Of a stretch of DNA of 64,000 nucleotides, positions 10,433-22,211 are shown in pieces (within the stretch, counting starts at the first letter, position 1; every line of letters starts with the position of its first letter). Where the stretch lies: the NCBI RefSeq assembly GCF_027921745.1, contig NC_079238.1, forward strand, positions 124,001-188,000. Reading direction: 5' to 3'. Made by a program: the position numbers and the translations under genes. The stretch is from Schizosaccharomyces osmophilus. Lineage: Eukaryota > Ascomycota > Schizosaccharomycetes > Schizosaccharomycetales > Schizosaccharomycetaceae. The notes under the pieces were generated by a model. The model did not search any database, was not told where the DNA came from, and saw only the letters and a list, made by a program, of their open reading frames with translations.

Positions 10433-13400
10433 CCTCCTCCCTTCTTAAGACGCTTTCACTTACTTGAATTGAAAGGTCTTGTTTTCCTTGCGGTTCTATC
10501 GAGATGAAGCGCTGTGGTTAAGTTCAACGAGTTTTGCATCTGCTTTCTGTTGAACAATGTGAGTGGGGATCCAAGTGACTGAACGAAGGTAGTCGTTTGA
10601 CAGTTTCGTATGGTATAAACAGTAATAAAGCGAAGGCTTTTAATTGTTGTCGACGTCTAATATACGGTCGATAGTTATGTTTGCTAGAAAGTTGTTTGCA
10701 TGTGAGTCTGCGTTGTATGGTTCGAGTTCAGACACATGAAATGATGCAGGATATCGTCTTCGTATTTCACAAGGAAAATTTAAAGTATAGTTGTGTTCTG
10801 CAACTTTCTTTTTAATTTCGAATGGTCCGACAAACGTTGGTTCCAGTTTGTTGTTTTGATGAAAGAATCCCACTTTACCATTCTTAATGAGTACTTGGTC
10901 ACCGGATTTGAATATCGGCGGTATCTCTGTCTTGCGATTGTAGTTTCATTCACTTTTCGTATGTGATTTCTGATGTCGTGAACAGGTTCTGTCTATGAGG
11001 ATAAAAATAATGTACCGAGATCGTTTTTTAATTGCATATCCGATTTTGTTAGTATAGGTTGTATACCACATGCAGCCTTTATTGGGCTTACTTTGGTAGC
11101 GCTATGTTCAGCAGAGTTGTAACATAACTGTGCTTTCTTCAAATATGTAGCCCAATTTTCCAAGTTGTCATGCATATAGCAACGTAAATATTTTTCGACT
11201 ATTTGGTTAACACGTTCAGTTTGTCCATTCGTTTGTGGATGAGATCCAGAAGATAATCTGAGTGTTACATTATGATCTTTGAGGTATTGTTTCCATTTAT
11301 CAGAAATGAATATAGGTCCTCGATCGGAAACTATGTCTCTTGGTTTGCCGTATACAGCTACGATGTGAGATTCGAACATTGCGATCAGTTGTTCTGCGGT
11401 CGTGGTTGTATTACAAGGAAGAAACCAAGCCATTTTGGTGAAACGATCAACAATTGTTAAGATGGCATCTTTACCTTGAGATACTGGTAATCCAACGATA
11501 AAATCCATAGAATAATGTTGAAACGGTTTTTCTGCAATGGGCAGTGGTTGTAATTGACCATAGCGTTGATGATTTCGAGTTTTACTGTGCTGGCATATAT
11601 CACAATTTTTAACATACTTTTGGATATCGCTTGTCATTCCTTGCCAATAAAACTTTTCGCGAATGCGATTTGTTGTGGACAGCTTTCCTCGATGTCCTCC
11701 TGAAATAGGATGGTCATGGAATTGATAACATATCAACTGAACTAGTTGTGGAACTGTTGGGATGATAATTTGTCTTTTATCATTAATGATGAGGCCGTTT
11801 ATAATTGTATATTGCGGATTGTCGTTGTCTCCATTTAGGATTCTTTGAAAATTTTTATGATTGGAGTATTCTTTGCGAACGTAATCGAAAACATTTGTTA
11901 GATAATTTGCTTCACTTAGTTGATTGATGGCAGTGATTTTATAATCTGGGCGACGTGAGATTGCGTCTGCTGGTTCATTCTTTCGGCCAGGTCGATATTG
12001 AATTTCGAAATTGTATAGTTCCAATTCTGTTGCCCATCTATTGATTTTGGAACGAGTATCTGTGCGAATTTTTGTAAACATAGATGTTAGATTCTTGTGA
12101 TCCGTTAATATTTGAAATGGTGTTTCTGTGTGAGCTAAGAAATGATACCATTTTCGGAGAGCAGCAATAATTGCATAGGCTTCTTTTTCCCATGTTGGCC
12201 AAATGCATTGACGATCTGTGAATGTTTCTGAATAGAAGGCTATTGGATGATAAACGTTGTCTTCTTGTTTCTGCGATAGAATGGCTCCTATGGCAAAGTC
12301 GGAAGCGTCAGTTTCTAATCGAGTTTCTTTTGTTGGATCATAGTGTTTTAACATAGAAACGTTTTCTAGTTCTTTCTTGATGTTGACAAAGGCTTCTTTA
12401 TGACGATCGGTCCATTTGTATTTGACATTCTTTTTTGTTAAATCATATAACGGTCGTGCCAATTTTGAAAGATTCGGCATAAATCGTCTAGAATAATTAA
12501 CAAAACCTAAGAAAGATTGTAGGCGTCGCAACGTATTGGGTTCAGGCCAATTTGTAACAGCTTGAATTTTTTCTGGGTCAATCTCAAGTCCTTGGTCGGA
12601 GAAGATATGACCTAAAAATTTGACTTTCTTTTGGAAAAAGGTACATTTCTCTCGATTTGCATATAAATGTGCGTCTTGTAGCTTCTGAAATACTTTTTGT
12701 AAATGTTCCTCGTGTTCTTTTTCTGAAGAGGAAAATATCAGAATATCGTCCAAATAAACGATAATGAAAACTCCAAGGTATGGAAAAAGTGCTTGGTTAA
12801 TATATCTTTGAAAATTTGCTGGCGCATTGGTTAATCCAAAGGGCATTACTTTGTATTCAAATGCTCCAAAGGGTGTCTTGAAGGCTGTCTTTTGTTCATC
12901 GCCTTTTCGAATTCTAAGTAAATGATATGCTTCTTTCAGACCAATTCTACTGAAGACTTTGGCTCCGCTTAGCCAATTTATAATTTCTTCGAAATTAGGT
13001 AATGGATAATTATCCCTCTTTGTAATGGCGTTAAGTGGTTTGTAATTTATAACCATAAGATATTTATCTGTTCCCTTTTTTGGTACAACTATAGGAGCAC
13101 ACATAAATTTTGATGAGCTCTTGCGGATTCGGCCTTGACTTAATAATTCGCGCACCTTTTCGTATATTGTTGCGTATTCCTTTTGTGTATAAGGCCTTAG
13201 TTTTGGTGTATGATCTGGCAATTCGTTTGTAAGTTCGATCTTTAAATCACTATTTGAGTGTTCGGGTAACGGATTATTTGTAGGATCTGTGAATACTTTG
13301 TCGAACGGCACTAATATTTCATGAAGTTTATCTTTGTTTTCGTCGGGGTTATTATTCTGGTCCTTGAGTTTGTCACAGTCAAATAAGCTTTTCCAGCTTC

Positions 13401-14703
13401 CTAATATCCTTTTTATAAGCGTCCATCCGATAAGAACTGGATTCTGTGCCTTTGTTGTAATTATAAACTTTTCGTAATACGTTCGATCGTTGTGTTTTAC
13501 TGGTAATGTTAAACTTCCTTTAACTTCGAGTTTGTCTTCCGTTATACTCTCGAATATTCGATATTCTTTATTGAATTTAATTGCAAACTGTTTGGCTAAA
13601 TCCTCTCTCATTACTGACACATTTGCGCCTGTGTCTATGAACGCATTGACCTTGCGGTTTTTGATTTCCACATCAGAATATTGAGAAAATTCATCATCTT
13701 GATACTTGGTTCTTCGCTCTCTCGAATATAATTTATTTATATGGATGGTTGTATTTCTCTTAGAGTCCATATTAGGTTCTAGTATTTCATTTAACTTTGG
13801 TTTCGCTTCATTTTTGGAGTCGTCAAAATGTTTGGTTTGTTCGCGCTTATTAGGTTTCCAAGTTTTCAGTTTCGGTGTTGAAAACTGTTGGCGTGTATAT
13901 TTCGTTGGTTTTGGAAGTGGTGTATACCATAACTTTCTCTTTGTCTGTTTCCTTGCTTGATGTATATCCCCTTTTTCATACCCATGATCTAGAAGAAGGC
14001 TTCGGTGATTCATTTTGAGACTTAAAAAGATAGTAACCCTATTATGTGTTTCTCGATCTAAGCTTTTAAGCCATTTCTCATAATCATGAAAATCAAGATC
14101 CAAATTTGGTGTTTGTTCTAAATATTCATGCAATGTTTCTAACCAAGAATCACTTATTCCATTTTCAAGGGTTTGTTCAAAGACGTATTCGAAGGTTCTG
14201 TTCTTTCCGGGTTTTTTCACAATCTCTTTAATTTGGTTTTGATAATGTTCTCCAGTTCTATCATAAAGATAGTTGATTTTTTCACGATCAGTTGGAAACA
14301 CTAGTGGAACTGTTTTGAAGATCATTACCAGTGCATCCTTGAAATCACTTAAGTTTTGGTTGTTTTTTCCCGTAAATGTTTTTGGTATGTATCTTCTGAC
14401 TTCGTCTAGGTATAAATTGTATTTTGTGCCATAATTCTGTGATATCAAGTCGATGATGTCTAACGGGCTCTCATAGATATAATCTTCGTCAATCTCCATT
14501 TTACTCATTTTTTCGGCCATCCTTTCTTGATTCATGGCCATGATTTGATCAGACATCATTTTGTTATGTTTAGTGTATTCCTTTTGCAACGCACGCACTT
14601 GTGTTTGCATTTGCTGAAGAGCAATTTCAAATCCAGCGTTTTCAGATTCCACTTCCATTTTTTATTCGAATGAATCGTACTTAAAACGAAAAAGATTTCC
14701 ACT

Positions 14704-14717
14704 TTCAGATTGGAAGA
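14704..14717 (-). other. self-primer binding site of the retroelement
   Basis: Just inside the 5' LTR, 14 bases (TTCAGATTGGAAGA as read on the plus strand) are the exact reverse complement of LTR bases 14918-14931. In Tf1 the 5' end of the RNA folds back onto such a site to prime reverse transcription in place of a tRNA. Confidence 0.7.
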
Positions 14718-14723
14718 TATATT

Positions 14724-15115
14724 TGTCACAGGACGAATTTCTTTTGTTATGAGAATAAGTATTCAACGGAAAAGATGTAAGTAATAACAATTAATAAAAT
14801 AGTATGCTTGACTTTTAAATTGGATGCTTTTGTACTAAAGAAAAAAAGTAATAGCTTCCAGGGATCTGATTCACTAAGTAAGTTGTAAGGACAATTTATT
14901 TGGCTAGATCAGTCAAATCTTCCAATCTGAAGATTTGCCAGGTAATTTGCATTTTCTATAATTTGTAACAAAGTCTTTGTCTAAAGCTATTTTCTTTGTC
15001 TTCTTTCAATTCTTTGTTTCAAGAGTTTCTTTGTTTATTTATTACTTTTATGAATCCTTATTGTTATACGATAATAATATCAAAATATTAGTAATATCGT
15101 ATACCAGTTATGACA
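14724..15115 (-). repeat. LTR, right copy (5' LTR of the minus-strand element)
   Basis: It is bounded by TGTCA and TGACA. It shares the terminal segments and the CAAATCTTC/GAAGATTTG hairpin with the left LTR, but its U3 interior is different and lacks the TATATATA box. Confidence 0.85.
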
Positions 15116-15629
15116 AAGGTAAAGATGTTCCCGTTTTGAGGAACCGGAGAGAAAATTCAATTCCGTTATACAAAGATGACACTGGCAAGGCTAAAAGTAA
15201 CTTGTTTAAAAGATTAAATATATGCAAAATAATTGAAATAAAGTTAATATGGAATAACACTGAGTTGCAACTCCAAAAAGTAGCACTGAGTAATAAATTT
15301 AGCACCCATAAATGCTTCAAAAAACTCGAACTTCCGCCATGCTGGTGGAAGCATTGAAAGCATTAAATTTACCACTAAATTTGCTTTTTAGTCATCTTAC
15401 TAAACGATTTATACTCGTGTGACTTTTATTATCTTATGCAAACGATATTCGAGGTATTTGATTTCATTAATTAATCGTGAAAAAGGGTTTCCAGAACATA
15501 TAGCATAAGACTCGTTTCTATATGTTGGCAAAAAGTGGCAAAAAAAGAGAGAAAGAGAGAAAGAGAGAGAAAATACTTGGGTTATTAACATAAAAAGAGA
15601 ATAATTGATAGGAAAAAACATAACCACTT
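15116..15629. other. spacer between retroelement and asparaginase gene
   Basis: An open plus-strand stretch ending at 15357 begins inside the LTR and looks like a fragment of unknown coding sequence (Lys-rich, ending PPCWWKH). It is not recognised. The rest is AT-rich, with a GA-rich run near 15545-15575. Confidence 0.4.
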
Positions 15630-16712
15630 TTAAAACTCAAGTTGGAACATGTCAGTTATGTTTTGAATAGAGTAACCCGCATTAATAGCAAGCATGAGCA
15701 TGTATCTAGCCTTCTGAGGATTGTGGAAATAAGCGGGAATTCCATTATAGGAATAATCAGAATATCCGTCCATAGTTCTGTGACTGTAAACAACCGGGAT
15801 ACTATGATTACGAATTAACCCATCAACTACTTCGTTGCCAGGATTCGTCCAAGAAGCTGCACCCATGCCAGCTAAAACCAAACCTTTGGAACCAAAGTCT
15901 ACAGCGGATTTTGCTAATTTTGGATTCAATCCTTGATATCCATAGAGAATATCAACTTGCGGTAACACCGTGGTGTTTTTAACATCGAACTGAACTTTAC
16001 CAACAGGTGTAGCAGGAGTGTAATAGAAATGAGGTCTTTGATCCACAATCATACCAAGGAATCCTGCCTCATAAGATTTGAAAGTATCAAGGGTATTTCC
16101 ATTCGTTTTCGTTGTATAAAAGGCAGATCCGATACGATCATTAAGTAAGATCATTGTGCCTCTTCCAACAGAACGATCAGAGGCGGCCACAGAAACGGCA
16201 TTTAACAAATTCATGGGGCCATCCGCGCTAATTGCAGTAGATGGCCTCATTGAACCAACAACCACAATTGGCTTTGTAGTGTTTACAGTCAAGTCCAAGA
16301 ACATTGCGGTTTCTTCGAGAGAATCAGTACCATGTGTTACGACAACTCCGTGAACATCATCTTTGGCAACTTCATTCAATATCAAATGAGTCAAATTTAA
16401 AACGTTTGTAGGAGTCAAGTTTTCACTGCCCACGCTAGTCACCTGGATCCCACGAACATTTGAAACATTTTTTATAGCGGGAACTGCTTCAACCAGTGCT
16501 TTAACGCCTACCGCACCAGCAGTATAATCGGCAGTCTCACTGCTTGATGAAGCAGACCCAGCGATGGTGCCTCCCATAGCAAAAATAGTGACATTGGGAA
16601 GCGAAGCGTTAAATGAAACTAAGTCCGATGTATTGTAAGAGCGTTTATAAATCAAAGTCGGTTGGCATAGTGATACAGAGAAAAAAAAGAAAGCAATGAT
16701 GGAACTCCACAT
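15630..16712 (-). CDS. secreted (type II-like) L-asparaginase
   Basis: A 360-residue enzyme that hydrolyses L-asparagine to aspartate and ammonia. Both conserved threonine sites of the family are present: AMGGTIAGS (Thr49) and HGTDSLEET (Thr129, Asp130). SENLTP at 96-101 binds substrate. The N-terminus ([14 protein letters not shown]) is a signal peptide, and many N-x-S/T sites indicate secretion to the cell wall or periplasm. Length and motifs are standard, so it looks functional. S. pombe has several subtelomeric copies of such genes, one near its sod2 (SPAC977.12, from memory). Its neighbours also handle organic nitrogen. An (AT)n tract sits about 60 bases upstream. Confidence 0.92.
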   Translation of the reverse strand: MWSSIIAFFFFSVSLCQPTLIYKRSYNTSDLVSFNASLPNVTIFAMGGTIAGSASSSSETADYTAGAVGVKALVEAVPAIKNVSNVRGIQVTSVGSENLTPTNVLNLTHLILNEVAKDDVHGVVVTHGTDSLEETAMFLDLTVNTTKPIVVVGSMRPSTAISADGPMNLLNAVSVAASDRSVGRGTMILLNDRIGSAFYTTKTNGNTLDTFKSYEAGFLGMIVDQRPHFYYTPATPVGKVQFDVKNTTVLPQVDILYGYQGLNPKLAKSAVDFGSKGLVLAGMGAASWTNPGNEVVDGLIRNHSIPVVYSHRTMDGYSDYSYNGIPAYFHNPQKARYMLMLAINAGYSIQNITDMFQLEF

Positions 16713-16768
16713 TTTGTATTGAAAGTCGATACGTTATGGAAGCACTTGAAGATAATTAGCCATTCTTT

Positions 16769-16790
16769 AAATATATATATATATATATTT
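16769..16790 (-). promoter_or_regulatory. (AT)n tract, possible TATA region of the asparaginase gene
   Basis: An alternating TATATA run begins about 55 bases upstream of ATG 16712. Its position suits a yeast core promoter; it could equally be a simple repeat. Confidence 0.35.
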
Positions 16791-17318
16791 GTATAAGAAT
16801 TAAACCAGCGAAATCGAAAACGTATTAGACCTTATCTCATCTCAATCCATCTAAGGATATCGGAAATAAGATACCTTTTCCTTAGGAATGTATCTCCGTT
16901 TGAAGCGACCCGAAAGGCATTTTTCTTTTTGATAGAAAGAAAGAATCTTTATCATTATGAGTTCACTAGCAGCTCGAACCATATTTAAAAATTTAGTAAA
17001 AAGTTCCTTGATTGTAGCATGAAAGTTTATTTCAATTTATCTTTAGCAGTTCTGTATATGTCGGCCACTGTTACGACGGAGGACGGACGGGCCAAAAAGA
17101 CTTCTGGCTCCCTCTGCTCCTTCATAAAAGAATTGAATGATAATATTCATTGAAATGCTATCTTGAAGGTCATTTTACATATTTCTGCAAGGGATATTTC
17201 AGTCCGAGATACCATCAAGCTTAAGAGTTCAAGGTAGAAATAAGAGAAAACCACAGTGAATTGTTTTTTCTACAGAAAATTTGTTTGAGCTTCATAGTAG
17301 TAGGATATAAAAAAATTA
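16791..17318. other. intergenic, nothing else seen
   Basis: Spacer between two minus-strand genes. No open frame or RNA signal stands out. Confidence 0.5.
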
Positions 17319-18095
17319 TTATATAGAAAAGTCGTTGTTTTCGGAATAGATATCTTCAATCAAACATGGATTACCAGCAAGTAGGCCGCCATCAACATAC
17401 AGAGTTGTACCAGTAATGAAGGAATTTTTTGAATCGGCCAAGAAAATGACTGCACGTGATACATCCTCAGGAGTTCCTAATCTTCCCACAGGGTACCATC
17501 TTTTCATTCTCTCATTAATGTCGGGATGCTTTTTGACACGCTCATCCCAAGCTGGACTCCAAACTGTTCCAGGTGCGCATACGTTTACTCGGATTCCCAA
17601 TGGGCCATACCGAACTGCCAAAGCTTTAGTGAGATTTTCTAAACCAGCCTTAGCAGCGCTATAAGCTGGAGAGCCAAGGTAAGTATGTCCATTTACGGAA
17701 CCAATATTAACGATACTGCCACCTTTTCCTTGTTTTACCATATGAGGAATAATGTACCGTTGAGTAAGATAATTACCTCTAAGTACTAGTTGAACATCGT
17801 GATCCCAAGATTCATGAGTGAGTTTTTCAAATGGTGTGTCATCGGCGGCCCCAGCGTTGTTTATCAAGACATCAATTGGACCTAGTGTTTGAATGACCTT
17901 TTCAATGGAATGTTCTATTTGCTCGGAGTTGGTAACATCTGCCTGCAAAGTAATTGCAGTACCATGAATTTTTAATGGTTCTACAACATCGATTCCTGCT
18001 ACTCGGTCTCCTAGTTCGCTAAACATTTTGCACAAGACCCGACCAATTCCTCCAGCAGCTCCAGTAATTAATACAACTCTTCCTTCAATTGTCAT
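17319..18095 (-). CDS. short-chain dehydrogenase/reductase (classical SDR)
   Basis: A 258-residue NAD(P)-dependent oxidoreductase. The Rossmann motif TGAAGGIGR (residues 11-19), NNAG in beta-4, the catalytic Ser in NIGSVNG and the YSAAK Tyr/Lys pair are all present. The family ending FITGTTLYVDGGL is followed by about 20 extra residues. ADV after the cofactor loop resembles many sugar- or 3-oxoacyl-type SDRs, but the substrate cannot be read from the sequence. The frame extends upstream without an ATG (only GTG), so ATG 18095, directly before TIEGRVVLITG, is chosen. Confidence 0.88.
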   Translation of the reverse strand: MTIEGRVVLITGAAGGIGRVLCKMFSELGDRVAGIDVVEPLKIHGTAITLQADVTNSEQIEHSIEKVIQTLGPIDVLINNAGAADDTPFEKLTHESWDHDVQLVLRGNYLTQRYIIPHMVKQGKGGSIVNIGSVNGHTYLGSPAYSAAKAGLENLTKALAVRYGPLGIRVNVCAPGTVWSPAWDERVKKHPDINERMKRWYPVGRLGTPEDVSRAVIFLADSKNSFITGTTLYVDGGLLAGNPCLIEDIYSENNDFSI

Positions 18096-18922
18096 AATAA
18101 AAGCATAAAATCTTGAAACGAGTAGGTAATAATGAACAACAGATACAGTGTCAATTTTCACCCTATGACTTATTTATATGAGAAAAAAGAAAGATATAAT
18201 TTGCAAATAAAATCAATCAACGGACAAAATATATACAATTAGTTTATTTATCAATGCAGTTACGAGGGCACCACATATTGCTAAAATTGAAGCTGGCAAA
18301 GCCGTTTATCAATGAAGTTGACTGAAATTAACTTAAAACTAAGAACTTCGCCTCATAAAGATAGGATTATGGGGTCGTAATTATGATTGTTAGTATAATC
18401 TTATCAGTACTAACGTCGATTGTTATGGAGCATATTTGGATTTCCTCCTATGAGTCACTTTCATTGCCGAATAAAGTCATAGTATGTCGAGAAGAAAAGA
18501 AATATTTTAGGAAACTAAAGCAATTGACAATTTATTTTTATAAACGCTTTCCAAATGAAATGAACAACCCGGAAGCGATTTGAGATGATAGTTTCAAAAT
18601 GAACTTTTGTTGGAAAACGTTCTTCCACCACTTTGTACATTACGGTTCAATTGAAGATAGAAAAAAACCATGGTGATAAACTTTGATTATAGTCATTGTA
18701 TGCTAGGTTTGATAACGCTAAGAACTCGAAATTTTTTTAGCTGTTTATATATAATGGGAAATATTTTCGTTTAAATCTTCAATCACATTCGTATCATCAA
18801 ACAAGAAGCTTATATATAGAATCTGACAAGAGGTCGCCAAACCTTTGTGAAAATATACCGAGTTCTTCATACTATCCATAGAGGACATCTTACTAGGCAC
18901 TAGGCACCGTGAGTTCCTTAAA
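18096..18922. other. divergent promoter region
   Basis: Shared upstream region of the SDR (minus) and the Unc93-like gene (plus). A TATATATAATG tract lies near 18747-18757, on the Unc93 side. The 66-codon open frame at 18383-18583 has no recognisable content. Confidence 0.4.
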
Positions 18923-20404
18923 ATGGATTCCAGTTCGGAAAAAAAACAAGAAAAGTTCGGTATCGAAAAGGAAACAATAGCTGAGTATGGAGAAATCGCC
19001 AATGCTCCGTTAAGCCTATCTTCATGGATTTACAAAAGACCAAAGTTTTGTCGCTTTAAAGGTCTGGCGTACGGAAGTGCATTAACACAAATCATCGTTG
19101 TGTCATGGGTCTGCTTCTTATGTCCAGGAATGTTTAATGCTTTATCCGGCCTAGGGGGAGGAGGTGAGGTAAACGCAAATGTAGCGAATGAAGCCAATGT
19201 TGCCTTATATAGCACTTTTGCTGGACTTGGTTTCTTTGGCGGATCCATTTGCAACTTGATTGGGGTGAAACTATCACTTTCCGTAGGAGGTACTGGGTAT
19301 ATAGTCTATACAGCTTCCTTTTTATGCTATAAACATGTTTACAACAGGGCTTTTGTCATTTTTGGGGGTTGTTACTTGGGCCTTACCGCAGGAATACTAT
19401 GGGCAGCTCAAGGAGCTGTTATCATGTCCTATCCTCCAGAAGAAAAAAAGGCTCGTTACATAGCTATTTTTTGGGTCATTTTTAACATGGGAGCTGTTAT
19501 TGGAAGTATTGTTCCTCTCGCACAAACGATGCATTCATCACAAAATTCTGCTGGAGACGGAACATATGCCGGTTTTATCGTGCTCATGGCCTTAGGCAGT
19601 ATTCTTGCGTTACTCATGGTTAATCCAAAAAAAACTGTCAAGGAAGATGGGAATTTGGTTCATGTTAAAAAGAGTATGGGATGGAAGAAAGAATTGCTTG
19701 GTTTGGTCCAAATACTATATAAGGAATATTGGATCCTACTTCTCTTTCCTATGTTTTTTTCTTCCAACTGGTTTTATACATACCAGTTTAATGATGTCAA
19801 CCTAGCGTATTTTAATATTCGTACCCGTGCCCTAAATAACTTGCTGTACTGGTTCTCTCAAATTTTAGGCTCTGCTGCAACGGCAGTTCTTTTAGATAAT
19901 CCTAAAATGAACAGAGCTGTTCGTGCAAGAGTTGGATGGGTTTGTGTCTTTGTATTGGTTTGTGTTATTTGGGGTGGAGGTTTAGCATTCCAATTGAAAT
20001 ATACCAGACAATCGGTGAACGCTCCTGATTTTGAGAAAGTAGATTTCACTCATTGTGGATATACCGGTTACGCATTTTTGTATATATTTTATGGCATCAT
20101 GGATTCTATATGGCAAAATTACTCTTATTGGATAATTGGCAGTCTCACTAATGATACAAACAAACTGGCAGTTTATATGGGATTCTACAAATCATTACAA
20201 TCAACAGGTGCCGTGGTAACCTATCGTCTTGATAGTCTAAATGTACCTTTTATGCATTATTTTGCTAGTTGCTGGGCCCTTTTGTGTGGTTCTTTAATAA
20301 TTGCTTATCCCATTATTTGGAAAAAGATTACGGTTACAACAGAAACTGAAGAAGATTCAGCTGCTCTGGTAAATGGACAAGAAGCTGTAATAGGGGTACC
20401 ATGA
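18923..20404 (+). CDS. Unc93/DUF895-type MFS membrane protein
   Basis: A 493-residue polytopic protein of the fungal Unc93-like branch of the major facilitator superfamily, with about 11-12 membrane spans. Family segments include GLGFFGGSICN in an early helix, AAQGAVIMSYP in the middle and an acidic C-tail (ETEEDSAA). Residues 1-45 are a charged cytosolic leader. Unc93-like fungal proteins are mostly of unknown substrate; related genes in S. pombe are often subtelomeric. No intron is needed. The start ATG 18923 follows a short leader downstream of a TATA-like tract. Confidence 0.8.
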   Translation: MDSSSEKKQEKFGIEKETIAEYGEIANAPLSLSSWIYKRPKFCRFKGLAYGSALTQIIVVSWVCFLCPGMFNALSGLGGGGEVNANVANEANVALYSTFAGLGFFGGSICNLIGVKLSLSVGGTGYIVYTASFLCYKHVYNRAFVIFGGCYLGLTAGILWAAQGAVIMSYPPEEKKARYIAIFWVIFNMGAVIGSIVPLAQTMHSSQNSAGDGTYAGFIVLMALGSILALLMVNPKKTVKEDGNLVHVKKSMGWKKELLGLVQILYKEYWILLLFPMFFSSNWFYTYQFNDVNLAYFNIRTRALNNLLYWFSQILGSAATAVLLDNPKMNRAVRARVGWVCVFVLVCVIWGGGLAFQLKYTRQSVNAPDFEKVDFTHCGYTGYAFLYIFYGIMDSIWQNYSYWIIGSLTNDTNKLAVYMGFYKSLQSTGAVVTYRLDSLNVPFMHYFASCWALLCGSLIIAYPIIWKKITVTTETEEDSAALVNGQEAVIGVP

Positions 20405-20982
20405 TTATTTAAATTTGGAATCGAATCTGTATACTAATGTGACATTTTTTTATGAGTTAAATCATCGGCTACCTTTTCATTCTATCTTTTTACGAGTATG
20501 CTATTTTTCAATTTATAGTAAATATTATTTGTTTGGTGTGTCTTTAGACTTCGACATGACGCGCATTTACTTATTATCAGATCATATGGAGCAAGTCCCG
20601 TTGAGAAACTACCATCGTAAATTTAGTGTTTTCACATTTTCCGGGAAATATAGCTTCGTATACCTTTACCATAAAAGTTTTTAATAAATGATTCCTTTTA
20701 TTTTCTTCTTATTATCTCAAATTTATTTAGTAAAATCTACACAGAGACTTGCTTCTTTAACAATTCGAAAATGAATCAATTTTCATTTCCGACTTTATTT
20801 AGTACTCTCCATAGGCTTTTCAGTTGACATAACTAAATTTTGTATTCGTCTGAATGTATAGTCAATTTATTTGGCGTAATACTCAACTCCAATTACCGTA
20901 ATGGCTTAATGTTATTGATATTAATCAACGTAACAGTTTCCAACTTGTTGCAAGACTATAGTTCTTTTTGGAATAATAATAC

Positions 20983-21017
<35 letters not shown>

Positions 21018-21771
21018 TATACATCTGAATGTCGGTTCTTTCAGCATGCATTTGTTTATGAAACCCTAATTAATAACTAAAATACCTTCACGGATTTTTT
21101 GGGGATCCAGATGTGACGAATGTTTGAAATGATTTTCTTGCTCATCTTTTAGCCATAGCTGTTTTTATTCCACATAATCCCTTGATCTAGATTATGTATT
21201 GAATTGCAGCCTCATCAGCTTAGTTTTGATTTATTTTATAAAAAAAAAAAGTAAAATAAATTTGCACAAATTAGTCTAGCAATTTTACATGGAACTAGAA
21301 CCTACTGATATTACTTGTATGCAACAAAAATTCTTTTAGAGATAATGAATTAACAATGGCTTTTTCCTTTAGAAAGTGTTGCCTAATCCCTGTTAAATGT
21401 TGGACTCAATATGGTATCGACTATTCACCTCTTCACTCAAAATTGAACAAGGAAACTTCAAAGTAAAGTTTATTTTATAATTTTGAAAAAAAAATTTGTA
21501 AATATAATGAATTATATGTTGGTTATGACTCACTAGCTTTGAGAGAACCAAATGTTTGGCTCTCATATTGACAGCAGTCTTACTTTGCTGGTTTCATCAA
21601 TGAAATGGTGAATCATGAAGTTAAATGTAAAAGAAAAACTCAATCAAAATCCTCTTCATATTTCGATACAAACAACGTGTTTCCCTTTATTTGCAGCTTT
21701 CTACAAAGTAGAACAATAAATATCAACGAATTGGTATTACATAGTAGCAGAATGAAAATAGGAGATACGTC
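20405..21771. other. intergenic, convergent 3' ends
   Basis: Between the Unc93-like gene (plus) and mmf2 (minus). An A-run of about 30 bases lies near 20982-21014. No gene is supported. Confidence 0.5.
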
Positions 21772-22211
21772 TTACTCTGCAGCAATGCATTCGATTTCTA
21801 TTTTGATACCCTTGTCTTGAAGAGGAATTTGACCAGCACTGGACAATTAGCATCATATTCTTTTAGTTCGTAATTATTTTTTGTTATTACATACGCAACA
21901 GTGGTACGAGCTGGCATTGGATGAGGCAGTATTTCTTTGTACACCTCATTCATAGCAGAAAAATCATCGATATCAGCCAGAAAAATGTTAACCTTTACCA
22001 ATTTTTCCAGGCTGCTACCCGAAACCTTGAGGACTTCAGCAAGATTTTCGATAGTAACACGAGTTTGTTCTTGAATTGTACCATCAACGACCCTTCCGTC
22101 TCTTAAAGCAGCTTGGCCAGAACAGAAAATAAGACCTGCCGATTTGACAGCTTGGTTATAAGGTCCTCCAACTGCCAACTTAGGACTATTGCTTACAACT
22201 TTAGAACCCAT
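21772..22211 (-). CDS. mmf2: RidA/YjgF-family imine deaminase, Mmf2-like, one intron
   Basis: Exon 1 is 21895-22211 and exon 2 is 21772-21838; the intron 21839-21894 has donor GTATGT, branch TGCTAAT and acceptor CCAG. The spliced product is 127 residues and ends IKIEIECIAAE, the canonical RidA C-terminus, after GQIPLQDKG. Reading through the intron gives a non-family tail, so the splice is well supported. RidA proteins hydrolyse reactive 2-aminoacrylate and other imines from amino acid breakdown. The ligand Arg lies in MPARTTVA. It sits next to a PLP-dependent D-amino-acid dehydratase-like gene, whose chemistry makes just such imines, and S. pombe mmf2 (SPAC1039.10, from memory) lies in the same neighbourhood. 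Confidence 0.9.

Larger units (their letters stand above)
10036..15115 (-). mobile_element. Ty3/gypsy LTR retrotransposon, Tf-like (fossil)
   Basis: A 5.1-kb element in minus orientation with an LTR at each end. In order it has a Gag-like region with a coiled N-terminus and no zinc knuckle seen, an aspartic protease (DTGANVSV), reverse transcriptase (YLDDILIFS), RNase H, an integrase with HHCC zinc-binding and catalytic regions, and a GPF/Y-like integrase end (FVGPFEI). Gag and Pol share one long reading frame, as in S. pombe Tf1/Tf2. A purine tract (AAGAAGGGAGGAGG on the minus strand) adjoins the 3' LTR. The priming site after the 5' LTR is complementary to the LTR itself, as in self-priming Tf elements. 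The coding region is broken about once. The two LTRs differ clearly, so the copy is old or mosaic. No matching target-site duplication was found. Confidence 0.9.

Noticed and set aside
10031-15120. Target-site duplication of the retroelement
   Set aside because: The five bases outside the two LTRs (ACCAT and AAGGT) do not match, so no duplication is claimed.
18096-18161. Extra 22 residues at the start of the SDR
   Set aside because: They depend on a GTG start; the SDR family begins at the internal ATG 18095.
20982-21014. Long A-run as a retroposed poly(A) tail
   Set aside because: No processed gene copy or duplication flanks it; A-runs are common in these spacers.
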